Origin: Rhodococcus wratislaviensis
GTDB lineage: Bacteria; Actinomycetota; Actinomycetes; Mycobacteriales; Mycobacteriaceae
Direction of reading: 5' to 3'
Assembly (NCBI RefSeq): GCF_900455735.1
Contig: NZ_UAUI01000013.1
Location: 28,072-92,071, forward strand
DNA length: 64,000 nucleotides
The notes below the pieces were generated by a model. That model was not told where the DNA came from and ran no database searches. It worked only from the letters and a program-made list of their open reading frames with translations. The position numbers and the translations under genes are program-made. Positions 26,729 through 34,992 of the stretch are shown piece after piece. Each line of letters opens with the position of its first letter. Within the stretch, counting starts at the first letter, position 1.

Positions 26729-27397
26729 ATGTCGAACTATCGAAAAGCACTCGTAGCAGCGGCCATCGGCGCCCTGGCACTGACCCCGCTCGCGGCGTGC
26801 TCGAGCAACGATTCGAATGCGGCGTCGAATGTGAGCGCAGCAGCATCCTCGCAACCCGCACCCGTCGCCCAGGTGGACAACCTGACCGGGGTGAGTACCG
26901 CCGTCGCATTGGATTCCGGCTTCACCGGAGCCCTGACGACGCTCGGACTCACCCCCGGAGTGGTGGGTACGGCGGCGCTCGCCGACGGATCGGTCAGCTT
27001 CCCGATCACCGGCGGCAACGTGAAGTACTGGGAGCCGGGCACGGTCGATCCCTACGTACAGGGCGAGATCATGCACGACGGCAGCGGATTGTCGTTGGCG
27101 GCGCCCGGCACCGTCGTCGAACTCACCGATTTCGCGATCGACCCGGGAACGTCGCTGCTCACCGGCGACGTCAGCGTCAACGGTGCGTCGGCGGCCACCG
27201 ATGCGGTGTTGTTCGATCTCAACGGCCGCACGTTGAAGCCGCTGCAGACAGGACCGAACGACACGGCGATCCTGCAGGGAACCGAGGTCAAGATCTCGGA
27301 AGACGCGGCCGGACTGCTGAACGAGACGTTCAAGACCGACGCCGTGAAGCCGGGGTTGCTGGTCGGAATCGCCACCATCACGATCGCGACCAAGTGA
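26729..27397 (+). CDS. Conserved lipoprotein of unknown function
   Basis: 222 aa exported lipoprotein. The signal peptide MSNYRKALVAAAIGALALTP ends in lipobox LAAC, followed by a Ser/Ala-rich linker. The mature part alternates short beta-type segments (SFPITGGNVKYWEPG, VQGEIMHDGSGLSL, TVVELTDFAIDPGTSLLTGD, GLLVGIATITI) without catalytic motifs, so a surface beta-sandwich is likely. Two starts are possible: ATG 26729 (13 bp after AAAGG) or TTG 26720 (4 bp after it). It is a separate transcription unit; the convergent gene ends 39 bp away. Function not recognised. Confidence 0.8.
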   Translation: MSNYRKALVAAAIGALALTPLAACSSNDSNAASNVSAAASSQPAPVAQVDNLTGVSTAVALDSGFTGALTTLGLTPGVVGTAALADGSVSFPITGGNVKYWEPGTVDPYVQGEIMHDGSGLSLAAPGTVVELTDFAIDPGTSLLTGDVSVNGASAATDAVLFDLNGRTLKPLQTGPNDTAILQGTEVKISEDAAGLLNETFKTDAVKPGLLVGIATITIATK

Positions 27398-27435
27398 CCG
27401 TCTGCCCCCGAACGGCACCTCGGATGCGCCGGCCG

Positions 27436-28848
27436 TCACCAGTTCGTGAACAGCAGATGGTTGACGGCCAGCGCACCGGCGGCCTGCACCGCGAGCCAGA
27501 ACCGGTGGCTTCCGCGCGGCAGGAGGGCGGGGGCGGCGAGAAGCCACACTTCGAACGGCAACCAGATCCGCTCGGTCTCCGCCTTGCTCAACGCGCTCAG
27601 GTCCGCGATCACCACCGCCAGCAGCGCCGAGAGCACGAGGACGGGAACCGGCGACCGCGCCCGCACCCGGGACCAGGCGAACGCCCGGGGCAGCGCGGCG
27701 GGCACCGCCAACCCCACCGCGCAGACGAGCGACGCGAAGTTGGCCCAGCCCCAGTAGGCGAAGGGGCGATCCGACGCGATGCCCTGGTAATACCGTTCCT
27801 GCACCAGCTGGTAGCCGTCGAACCACCAGAATCCGTACAGCGTGAACACAGCCGCCACCGCGAGCGCGCCGGCGAGAGCGCCGACCAACGGGCGGGCCGT
27901 GCGCGCGATCACCAGGACGGCGACCGCCGGAATCGCCATCAGTGTGAGCCCGTAGCTGAGGTAGACACCGAAGCCGAGCAGCACGCCCGCCGCCACGGCG
28001 ACGAGCGCGGGGATCGGGACGGTCCGGGTCGCGGACAGGGCCAGCAGGGCGATCCCCCACGCGACCACGCCGGCGAACAGTGCGTCCGCCGACACCGCCA
28101 CCCAGATCGCGGCGGGTGCGAGGACGAGGAAGGGGGCCGCGCGCCGAGCCATGGCCTCGTCACCGAGCGCACGGATCGCGACGATCACGGCGGCACCGGC
28201 GCTGGACCCGACCGCGACGCACAGCGCGGACGCCCAGGCACCGCCGTCGAGCCCGATCCGGTCGAGCCAGACGAACGTCAGGAGCGCACCGGGCGGATGC
28301 CCGGACACGTGGGTGGTCCACGAATCGGGCTGCAGGTCCAGGATCCGGTCCGCGAAGCCGCGCAGCGTCGCGGGGATGTCCGTGACGCGAGGAACCTCGT
28401 GGAGATACTCGTCGGTGGAGGTCAGGCGCCCGGCGAACCCGCGCTGCCAGCCGTCGACCAGCGCGAGCGCCATCGCCCACAGTGCGGACCCGAGCCACAC
28501 TCCCACCGTGAGACGACGCCACGCCAGCGTCTGCGCCAGGCCAGGCCCCCACAACACGACCGCCGCCGCGACCGCGATGGCGATCGGCGTCCCCCACCCG
28601 ACGTGCACGTCGCGGAATCCGAACAGCGGCGCGGCGTCCGCGAAGTCCCGCACACTCTCCGCGGTGCGGTGGACGATGGGGGTGATCGTCTCGTTTCCCA
28701 GGCGCGGGACGACGAACGCGACCACCACCAGGATCAGTGCGAGCGCGGCGCCCACGACGTCGCGGTACGGGAAATTGCGCTCCTCGGCGCGCTGCGGGGA
28801 TCCGATGACGTCATCTCCTTCGGCGAAAGTCGCACTCGCGCCCAGCAT
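27436..28848 (-). CDS. Polytopic membrane protein (possible GT-C type), Rv0541c-like context
   Basis: About 470 aa integral membrane protein with roughly 10-12 hydrophobic spans and one long extracytoplasmic loop after the second or third helix. The loop holds EYLHEVPRVTDIPATLRGFADR and SWTTHVSGHPPGALL, an arrangement seen in some GT-C glycosyltransferases; no sugar-donor motif is certain. It is divergent from the MTA phosphorylase, epimerase and glycosyltransferase genes. M. tuberculosis has a membrane protein (Rv0541c) beside the equivalent genes, so homology is plausible. ATG 28848 is chosen over the frame start at 28887, which would overlap the divergent ATG at 28869; neither has a clear ribosome-binding site. 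Confidence 0.72.
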   Translation of the reverse strand: MLGASATFAEGDDVIGSPQRAEERNFPYRDVVGAALALILVVVAFVVPRLGNETITPIVHRTAESVRDFADAAPLFGFRDVHVGWGTPIAIAVAAAVVLWGPGLAQTLAWRRLTVGVWLGSALWAMALALVDGWQRGFAGRLTSTDEYLHEVPRVTDIPATLRGFADRILDLQPDSWTTHVSGHPPGALLTFVWLDRIGLDGGAWASALCVAVGSSAGAAVIVAIRALGDEAMARRAAPFLVLAPAAIWVAVSADALFAGVVAWGIALLALSATRTVPIPALVAVAAGVLLGFGVYLSYGLTLMAIPAVAVLVIARTARPLVGALAGALAVAAVFTLYGFWWFDGYQLVQERYYQGIASDRPFAYWGWANFASLVCAVGLAVPAALPRAFAWSRVRARSPVPVLVLSALLAVVIADLSALSKAETERIWLPFEVWLLAAPALLPRGSHRFWLAVQAAGALAVNHLLFTNW

Positions 28849-28868
28849 AACGACGGAGGATTGACTGC

Positions 28869-29675
28869 ATGACCGCAATGAGTGCACGCGAACCGGCCCG
28901 CGCGGACGTCGCCGTGATCGGCGGGAGCGGCTTCTACTCGTTCTTCGACGAGGACGCCGCGGAAGTCACGATCGACACTCCGTACGGCAACCCCAGCGCT
29001 CCGATCACGGTCGGCGACGTGGAGGGCAGGCAGGTGGCGTTCCTCCCCCGCCACGGCTCCCGGCACGAATTCGCGCCCCACACCATCCCGTACCGCGCGA
29101 ACCTGTGGGCGCTGCGCACGCTGGGCGTGCGGCAGGTGTTCGCACCCTGCGCCGCCGGCAGCCTCACCCCCGACCTGGGACCGGGCTCGATGGTCGTGCC
29201 CGACCAACTGGTCGATCGCACCAGCGGCCGCACGCAGACGTACTTCGACGGGGGCGGCGTGCACGTCCAGTTCGCCGACCCGTACTGCTCCGACCTACGC
29301 AAGGCCGCCGCCCGGCCGGGCACCGTGGAGGGCGGTGTGCTGGTGGTGGTCGAGGGGCCACGGTTCTCGACCAGGGCGGAGAGCGTGTGGTTCGCCCGGC
29401 AGGGCTGGACCCTCGTCAACATGACGGGCCACCCCGAGGCGGTCCTCGCCCGGGAACTCGAGATGTGCTACGCCACCATCGCTTTGGTCACCGATCTCGA
29501 CGCGGGGATCGAGTCGGGGGACGGTGTGCGCGCCGTGGACGTGTTCGCCGAGTTCCAGCGCAACCTCGGGCCCCTGAAGACGCTGGTGCGGTCCGCGATC
29601 GCCGCCGCCCCCGAAGGCCCCTGCGAAACCTGCCGCGTCCACGAGGGTGTGAACCTGCCGATCGAGCTGCCATGA
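28869..29675 (+). CDS. mtnP: S-methyl-5'-thioadenosine phosphorylase
   Basis: Purine nucleoside phosphorylase class-I protein, 268 aa, MTAP type: it cleaves methylthioadenosine with phosphate to adenine and methylthioribose-1-phosphate in methionine salvage. Motifs: IGGSGFYSF at the N-terminus (phosphate loop), LPRHGSRHEFAPHTIPYRAN, and VVEGPRFSTRAES with NMTGHPEAVLARELEMCYA for nucleoside binding. The start is the ATG after GGAGGATTGACTGC. The C-terminal Cys pair (CETCRVHEG) is typical of the actinobacterial form. It is the first gene of a four-gene coupled set. A broader purine phosphorylase activity is possible. Confidence 0.87.
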   Translation: MTAMSAREPARADVAVIGGSGFYSFFDEDAAEVTIDTPYGNPSAPITVGDVEGRQVAFLPRHGSRHEFAPHTIPYRANLWALRTLGVRQVFAPCAAGSLTPDLGPGSMVVPDQLVDRTSGRTQTYFDGGGVHVQFADPYCSDLRKAAARPGTVEGGVLVVVEGPRFSTRAESVWFARQGWTLVNMTGHPEAVLARELEMCYATIALVTDLDAGIESGDGVRAVDVFAEFQRNLGPLKTLVRSAIAAAPEGPCETCRVHEGVNLPIELP

Positions 29676-30739
29676 CGGAAACACGGGTACTACTCACTGG
29701 TGCAGCCGGATTCATCGGCAGCCACGTCCGCACCGCGCTGACCGACGCCGGCCACGACGTCGTGGCCGTGGACGCGCTGCTCCCGTCCGCGCACGGTGCC
29801 GACGTCGAGCCGCCGGACGGTGTGCGACGCGCCGACGTCCGCGACCTCTCCGCTCTGATCGAACTGCTGAGGGGTGTCGACGTCGTGTGCCATCAGGCCG
29901 CCGTCGTCGGTGCCGGTGTGGATGTGAGCGATGCCCCGGCCTACGCCAGCCACAACGATCTCGGTACAGCGACACTGCTCGCCGCGATGCACGAGTCGGG
30001 TTGCGGGAAGCTGATACTCGCGTCCTCGATGGTCGTCTACGGGGACGGCAGGTATCGCAACGGGCGGGGCGAGTTCGTGGAGCCGCTCGCCCGCCGGACC
30101 GAGGACCTGGCCGCGGGAATCTTCGACGAGAGGGATCCCGACACGGGCGATCCCCTGGAGTGGACACTCGTGGAGGAGGATTCGCCTCTGCGGCCGCGAA
30201 GTCTCTACGCCGCAGGCAAGGTCGCCCAGGAGCACTACGCACTCGCCTGGGCGCTGGCCACCGGCGGTTCCGTGACGGCTCTGCGCTATCACAACGTCTA
30301 CGGCGATCGCATGCCGCGTGACACCCCGTACTCCGGGGTGGCCGCGATGTTCCGTTCCGCCCTCGAGAACGGCGACCCTCCGCGCGTGTTCGAGGACGGT
30401 CGGCAGACAAGGGATTTCGTGCACGTCCACGACGTCGCGGCGGCGAACGTGGCCGCGGTCGAGGCGGCCATGCCGGGATTCTCGGCGTTCAATGTGTGCT
30501 CGGGACAACCGATCACGATCGGCGAGGTGGCCGCGACACTCGCGCGTTCGTACGGAGGGCCCGAACCCGTCGTCACCGGCGAATACCGACCCGGCGACGT
30601 GCGGCACATCGTCGCCGACCCCCGCCTGGCCCGCGAGCGGCTGGGCTTCCTGGCTCGGATCATGCCCGCCGAGGGGATCGCGGCGTTCGCGCACGCACCC
30701 CTGAGGGATGCTGCGCCGGCGGGACCTCCCCATGTCTGA
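29672..30739 (+). CDS. NAD-dependent epimerase/dehydratase (GalE3-like)
   Basis: Extended SDR sugar-nucleotide epimerase, 355 aa. It has the TGAAGFIGSHV cofactor motif, catalytic Tyr-Lys in SLYAAGKVAQEHY and the family RYHNVYGDRMPR and RDFVHVHDVAAANV stretches. There is an insertion (GRGEFVEPLARRTEDLAAGIFDERD, in part) before the active site that is absent from standard UDP-galactose epimerases. The ATG overlaps the phosphorylase stop (ATGA). In M. tuberculosis the same two genes are adjacent as Rv0535 and Rv0536 (galE3). The substrate is probably an NDP-sugar used by the glycosyltransferase downstream. Confidence 0.88.
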   Translation: MTETRVLLTGAAGFIGSHVRTALTDAGHDVVAVDALLPSAHGADVEPPDGVRRADVRDLSALIELLRGVDVVCHQAAVVGAGVDVSDAPAYASHNDLGTATLLAAMHESGCGKLILASSMVVYGDGRYRNGRGEFVEPLARRTEDLAAGIFDERDPDTGDPLEWTLVEEDSPLRPRSLYAAGKVAQEHYALAWALATGGSVTALRYHNVYGDRMPRDTPYSGVAAMFRSALENGDPPRVFEDGRQTRDFVHVHDVAAANVAAVEAAMPGFSAFNVCSGQPITIGEVAATLARSYGGPEPVVTGEYRPGDVRHIVADPRLARERLGFLARIMPAEGIAAFAHAPLRDAAPAGPPHV

Positions 30740-31406
30740 GCGCGCGCCGATCTCAGCGCGGGACGTCACCGTCGTCATCCCGTGCATGAACGAGGCCGGG
30801 TCCCTGCCCGGAGTGCTGGCCGCGGTGCCCCGCGACTACCGGACGGTGGTGGTGGACAACAACTCCACCGACGACACCGCCGCGGTCGCGGGCACGCACG
30901 GCGCGACGGTGGTGTGGGAGCCTGTCCCGGGATACGGTGCGGCCGTGCACTCCGGGGTGCTGGCAGCGCAGACTCCGGTGGTCTGCGTGCTGGACGGCGA
31001 CGGCTCGATGAACCCGGGCGAACTGCCTCGACTGGTCTCCGCACTGGAGTCGGGCGCCGACCTCGCCGTCGGGCGGCGCCGCGCCGATCGGCGTGGAACG
31101 TGGCCGCTGCACAGCAGGATCGGCAACGCCGTCGTCGCCGCACGACTCCGACGCCGGTACGGCCTCCCGGTCCACGACCTCGGGGCGATGAGAGCCGTAC
31201 GCAGGCAGGACCTCCTCGCGTTGGGGGTCGACGACCGCAGGTCGGGCTATCCGCTGCAGCTTCTCGTGCTCGCCGGCCGCGCCCACTGGCGGGTCGCGGA
31301 GCGCGACATCACCTACCGGCCGCGCACCGCCGGCGCGTCGAAGGTGTCGGGTTCACTGAAGGGCACCGTCGTCGCCGTCCACGACTTCTGGAAGGTGATC
31401 GGATGA
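30732..31406 (+). CDS. Family 2 glycosyltransferase (dolichyl-phosphate-sugar synthase-like)
   Basis: GT2 enzyme, 224 aa, with VTVVIPCMNEAGSLPGVL at the N-terminus, VDNNSTDDT, and the metal-binding DXD equivalent in VLDGDGSMNPGEL. No membrane segment is visible, so it is a soluble or peripheral polyprenyl-phosphate glycosyl synthase. The ATG at 30732 is preferred; ATG 30708 in frame is an alternative. It overlaps the epimerase end by 8 bp and the next gene by 4 bp. It corresponds in context to Rv0539 of M. tuberculosis. Confidence 0.87.
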   Translation: MSERAPISARDVTVVIPCMNEAGSLPGVLAAVPRDYRTVVVDNNSTDDTAAVAGTHGATVVWEPVPGYGAAVHSGVLAAQTPVVCVLDGDGSMNPGELPRLVSALESGADLAVGRRRADRRGTWPLHSRIGNAVVAARLRRRYGLPVHDLGAMRAVRRQDLLALGVDDRRSGYPLQLLVLAGRAHWRVAERDITYRPRTAGASKVSGSLKGTVVAVHDFWKVIG

Positions 31407-32077
31407 TCCTCGACGTTGCAGTACTGGTGGTCGCGAAGGCACCGGTGCCCGGGTTCGCGAAGACCCGGCTCGCGCGGGACGTCGGCGACGCCCGGGCCGC
31501 CGACCTCGCCGCCGCCTCGCTGCTGGACACCCTGGACGCCGTCACCGGCGTCCGCGTCGCGCGGCGGGCGGTGGCGATGACCGGCGATCTCGGCCGGGCC
31601 GTCCGGGGCACCGACATCGCGGCGGCGTTGGACTGTTTCACGGTGCTGCCGCAACGGGGTGCGGATTTCGCGGAGCGATTGGTGAATGCCCACGCCGACG
31701 CGTTCGCCGCGTTCGGCCTGCCGATTCTTCAGATCGGTATGGACACACCGCAGGTGACGGCGGAACTGCTCACGGAATCGGCGGACCTGCTCACCGAGCG
31801 GAAGGGCCGATGCGTCCTCGGACTCGCGGAGGACGGCGGGTGGTGGATCCTCGGCGTGCCCGACGCGGTCGCGACGGAGGCGATACGCCCGGTCCCCACG
31901 TCGAGCCCGGACACCGGACGCCTCACCCGGGAGGCCCTCCTCGCGGCAGGCGCCGAGGTGCTGTCGCTGCCGACGCTCCGCGACGTCGACTACGCGGCGG
32001 ACGTCGCCCCGGTCGCCGCCCTCTGCCCGGAGTCCAGTCGCTTCCGCCGTGAGTACTTGTCAACCGCGGGCGGTTGA
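31403..32077 (+). CDS. DUF2064/TIGR04282 glycosyltransferase-like protein
   Basis: 224 aa protein of the DUF2064 family, nucleotidyl/glycosyl-transferase fold. The opening VVAKAPVPGFAKTRLARDVG is diagnostic (nucleotide-binding), with IGMDTPQVTAELL and LGLAEDGGWWILGV later. Frequently next to a GT2 glycosyltransferase, as here; it is likely to act on a phosphosugar in the same pathway. Start ATG 31403 overlaps the GT2 stop. Its last ten residues (RREYLSTAGG, stop TGA 32075-32077) are encoded inside the palindromic repeat copy 4, an extension that may have been acquired when the repeat inserted. Confidence 0.84.
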   Translation: MILDVAVLVVAKAPVPGFAKTRLARDVGDARAADLAAASLLDTLDAVTGVRVARRAVAMTGDLGRAVRGTDIAAALDCFTVLPQRGADFAERLVNAHADAFAAFGLPILQIGMDTPQVTAELLTESADLLTERKGRCVLGLAEDGGWWILGVPDAVATEAIRPVPTSSPDTGRLTREALLAAGAEVLSLPTLRDVDYAADVAPVAALCPESSRFRREYLSTAGG

Positions 32078-32091
32078 CAAGTACTCACGGG
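32046..32091. repeat. 46-bp palindromic element, copy 4
   Basis: Near-perfect hairpin with 20-bp arms (32047-32066 and 32071-32090) and a CGGG loop. It serves two convergent genes: the DUF2064 stop (TGA 32075-32077) and the TetR stop (TGA, complement of 32085-32087) are both inside. This is the clearest case of the element acting as a shared stop and terminator. Confidence 0.95.
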
Positions 32092-32774
32092 GCGTTGATG
32101 CGGGCAAGTGCGAGGTAGAGCGGTTCGGTGGGATCGAGTTCGATCCCGTTACGGCGGAGGAATGCGTCGAGCACGCCCCACACGAGGGGCGCCACCTGGC
32201 CGACGAAGTACTCGGTGTCCGGTTTCGCGGAACCCTGCGACGACTCGAGCCACAGGTCGGTGGTCGAGACCATGATCCCGACCGCGGCGCGGGCGGTGAA
32301 CCGGACGTCGGAAACTTCGGCGGACACGGACTCGAAGATCGTCGACGCGACGCCGGCCAGCCGGTCGGTGAGGTCGCGCTCGACGTCGAGGGACAGGGCG
32401 GATCCCGCGCCGTCCTGCTTCAGCTCGCCGTCCGCCAGGAAGCGGAAGACGTTCGGGTGCTCGGCGACCACTTCGGCGTAGCCGGTGATGGCGTGGTTCA
32501 GCGCCTCGTGCGGTGTGGTGAGCAGGAAGTTGAATTTGGGTGCCACCAGCTTGTAGACGTCGCGGGTGGTGCGGTCGGCGATGGCCTTGTAGAGGTCGGC
32601 CTTGTCTGCGAAGTGCCGGTACAGCCGGGGCTTCGTCGCCCCCGCCTCCTTGGCGATGTCGTTCATGCTCGGGCGTGGGCCGTGCGTGTCGATCACCCGG
32701 TAGGCGGCGTCGATGAACTCCTCACGGGCGCGTGCCCGCCGGTCCCACGACCGCGGGGTGTCTGTTTCTGCCAC
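32085..32774 (-). CDS. TetR family regulator
   Basis: 229 aa repressor with an N-terminal TetR helix-turn-helix (REEFIDAAYRVIDTHG, SMNDIAKEAGATKPRLYRHF) and a long alpha-helical ligand domain. GTG 32774 (VAETDTPRSW) is chosen, since the 36 residues before it in the open frame are low in predicted structure and absent from the family. The C-terminal domain (WLESSQGSAKPDTEYFVGQV) resembles the group that regulates fatty-acid desaturase or alkane-type genes. It is divergent from the PF10118/ferredoxin reductase/SDR set at 32994, which is its likely target. Stop codon in repeat copy 4. Confidence 0.84.
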   Translation of the reverse strand: MAETDTPRSWDRRARAREEFIDAAYRVIDTHGPRPSMNDIAKEAGATKPRLYRHFADKADLYKAIADRTTRDVYKLVAPKFNFLLTTPHEALNHAITGYAEVVAEHPNVFRFLADGELKQDGAGSALSLDVERDLTDRLAGVASTIFESVSAEVSDVRFTARAAVGIMVSTTDLWLESSQGSAKPDTEYFVGQVAPLVWGVLDAFLRRNGIELDPTEPLYLALARINAP

Positions 32775-32857
32775 TTCGCCTGGGCTCCGATTGCTCGTTG
32801 GACCTGTGCCGATACCCAGGGTACGGGACCGTGTTCCGACAACGGCAGTAGTGGTTG

Positions 32858-32877
32858 ACACCGCAGTTCGCCGGTGT
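32858..32877. promoter_or_regulatory. Candidate TetR operator and promoter in divergent region
   Basis: Inverted repeat ACACCG (32858-32863)/CGGTGT (32872-32877) with an 8-bp spacer, overlapping a TTGACA -35-like hexamer at 32855-32860 that points towards the PF10118 gene. No good -10 is seen at 17 bp. It is the only obvious symmetric site in the 219-bp divergent region. Confidence 0.35.
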
Positions 32878-32993
32878 GACACTCGACTCGCACAAAACGT
32901 AACCGCGAGTAACGCTCATCGTGTCTCGCGGTACCGGCGGCCACGCGGCCGAACGGCGCCCCTCGCCCGAAGCCGACTTCGAGGAGATCACTG

Positions 32994-33899
32994 ATGGCAC
33001 TGCGGAACGGAAAGAAGGCCGACGCGATCGACGTCGACCCCGGTGACGTGACCCTGCAGGCACGCAACGTGAAGTTCGACTGGTCCCGGACCCCGCTGCA
33101 CTGGATTCCCGGCGAACCGATCGCCTCCCACACACTCAGCGCGATCAACCTGATCCTTCCCGAGGGGGAGCGGTGGTTCTGCGCGACGTTCACCGAAGCC
33201 CTGCCCTTGATCAACGACGACCGACTCCGCGCCGACGTCCGAGGGTTCATCGGGCAGGAAGCGATGCACGCCGAGACCCACAACGTGGTGCTGTACGAGT
33301 TCCTTGACGCACACGACGTGGATCCGCGGCCGTTCGTGCTGCAGTCGGAATACCTCATGAGGAAGGTGCTGGGCCGCAGGGAGATGGGCAGCGCCCGCGC
33401 TCAGCGTCAGCAGCTCGTCGAACGGCTCGCATTCATCGGCGCCATCGAGCACATGACGGCATTCCTGGGCGACTGGATCCTGAACGCGCGCCTCGAGGAC
33501 TTCGACGCCGACCCCGCCATGACGGACCTGTACCGCTGGCACGGCGCGGAGGAGGTCGAACATCGCAACGTCGCTCACGACGTCGCCATGTACTTCGGGG
33601 TGGGGTACGTCCGGCGCAACCTCGCGATGCTGGTGTCGTATCTCGCGTTCCTGGTGGTGATGACGCGCGGGCTCAAGTTCATCGTGCACGCCGACCCGAC
33701 GATGCCCGATCGCGGCTACTTCTCCCTGTGGATGGGGCTGCTCGTGGCGATGCGCCGAGGCTCCCTGCCCGGACTGTCGAGCCTGTTCCGGGGCGCCCTC
33801 CGATACCTCGACCCCCGGTACTCACCGCAGGCCGAGGGCGACACGGCGCAGGCGATCGCCTATCTGGCCAAGTCGCCTGCCGCGAGGGCGGCGGCGTAG
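32994..33899 (+). CDS. Predicted metal-dependent hydrolase (PF10118, diiron-type)
   Basis: 301 aa protein of the metal-dependent hydrolase family PF10118. Two carboxylate/His motifs are visible: FIGQEAMHAETHNVVLYE and WHGAEEVEHRNVAHDVA, each of the E-x-x-H type that binds a di-iron site in ferritin-like helical bundles; a Glu in FCATFTEALPLI is a possible additional ligand. Hydrophobic stretches around residues 205-225 suggest membrane contact. Start ATG 32994 with GAGGAG 8 bp before. A ferredoxin-type reductase follows immediately, as expected if this is an oxygenase, hydroxylase or desaturase-like protein rather than a hydrolase. Confidence 0.82.
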   Translation: MALRNGKKADAIDVDPGDVTLQARNVKFDWSRTPLHWIPGEPIASHTLSAINLILPEGERWFCATFTEALPLINDDRLRADVRGFIGQEAMHAETHNVVLYEFLDAHDVDPRPFVLQSEYLMRKVLGRREMGSARAQRQQLVERLAFIGAIEHMTAFLGDWILNARLEDFDADPAMTDLYRWHGAEEVEHRNVAHDVAMYFGVGYVRRNLAMLVSYLAFLVVMTRGLKFIVHADPTMPDRGYFSLWMGLLVAMRRGSLPGLSSLFRGALRYLDPRYSPQAEGDTAQAIAYLAKSPAARAAA

Positions 33900-34966
33900 T
33901 GACTCCGACGTATCCGGCACCGACCTCCGTACCGGGCGATCTGTGGGGGAAGCGGCAACGCGACCCGCTGCTGCGTGCCGTCGCCGGTGTCGCCACCGCG
34001 TACATGCGGTCGCTGCGCTTCCTGTACCGCACCGACATCACCCCACCGGTCAGCGTCGGCTGCCGGCGGATGCTGGTGCGTGAGCGCAGAGTGGTGGCGC
34101 ACGACGAGAACGTCGTGAGCCTGACCCTGGCCGCCCCCGACGGCGGCGAACTCGACCGGTGGCGGCCGGGCGCGCATCTCGACCTCGAACTGCCGTCCGG
34201 GCGCAGGCGTCAGTACTCTTTGTGCGGAGACCCGGCGGACAGTCGCGCGTACACCATTGCGGTGCGGCGCATTCCCGACGGCGGCGGGGGCTCGCTCGAG
34301 GTCCACGACGTCCTGCACCCCGGAGCGTCGGTGAAGGTCCGCGGCCCGTACAACGCGTTCCCCCTGGCGTTGCCCGGACACGGATCGACCGCCGACGGCC
34401 TGCACTTCGTCGCGGGCGGAATCGGGATCACCCCCATCCTCCCGATGGTGCGTCTGGCCCATCGCCTCGACCTCGCCTGGTCGATGGTCTACACCGGCCG
34501 TAACCGGGAGTCGCTGCCCTTCCTGGACCAGCTCGAAGAGTTCGGCGACCGGGTGGCGGTGCGCACCGACGACGACGGCGGAATGCCTACCGCAGCAGAG
34601 CTGCTCGGCGCGGTGACCGATACGTCCGCGGTGTACTGCTGCGGCCCGATTCCGATGATCGAGGCGATCGACGACGCCCTGCCGTCTCGTGTCGAGTTCC
34701 ACTACGAGCGGTTCTCGCCCCCGCCGATCGTCGACGGGCGGCCGTTCGAGGCCGAACTCGCCCGCACCGGTGAGGTGGTGGAGGTCCCCGCCGACCGGAC
34801 TGCGCTCGACGCGATTTCCGAAGTGCGTCCCGGGCTTGCCTTCTCCTGCCGGCAGGGGTTCTGTGGAACCTGCGCCGTCGGCGTTGAGCACGAGGGCCGG
34901 ACCTCCGGCCAGATGCTGCTCTGCGTCGAACGCACCCAGGGCGAGCGCGTCGTCCTGGACATCTGA
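33899..34966 (+). CDS. Ferredoxin-NAD(P)H reductase with C-terminal 2Fe-2S domain
   Basis: 355 aa electron-transfer protein. Domain order: N-terminal extension about 50 aa, FAD-binding domain (RRQYSLCGDPADSRAYTIAV), NAD(P)-binding domain (HFVAGGIGITPILPMVRLA, YCCGPIPMIEAI) and a plant-type ferredoxin domain with the cluster cysteines in CRQGFCGTC and the final LLC. This is the phthalate dioxygenase reductase/VanB-like layout. GTG 33899 overlaps the PF10118 stop by one base (TAGTG). It should deliver electrons from NAD(P)H to the preceding diiron-type protein. Confidence 0.9.
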   Translation: MTPTYPAPTSVPGDLWGKRQRDPLLRAVAGVATAYMRSLRFLYRTDITPPVSVGCRRMLVRERRVVAHDENVVSLTLAAPDGGELDRWRPGAHLDLELPSGRRRQYSLCGDPADSRAYTIAVRRIPDGGGGSLEVHDVLHPGASVKVRGPYNAFPLALPGHGSTADGLHFVAGGIGITPILPMVRLAHRLDLAWSMVYTGRNRESLPFLDQLEEFGDRVAVRTDDDGGMPTAAELLGAVTDTSAVYCCGPIPMIEAIDDALPSRVEFHYERFSPPPIVDGRPFEAELARTGEVVEVPADRTALDAISEVRPGLAFSCRQGFCGTCAVGVEHEGRTSGQMLLCVERTQGERVVLDI

Positions 34967-34992
34967 CCGCACCCCGAGGAGACGGTTCCTTC

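Noticed and set aside
27394..27439. GTGAC...GTCAC symmetry between the lipoprotein and membrane protein gene ends
   Set aside because: Arms of only 5 bp over a long spacer; stops lie at both ends as with the true palindromes but the pairing is too short to support a claim.
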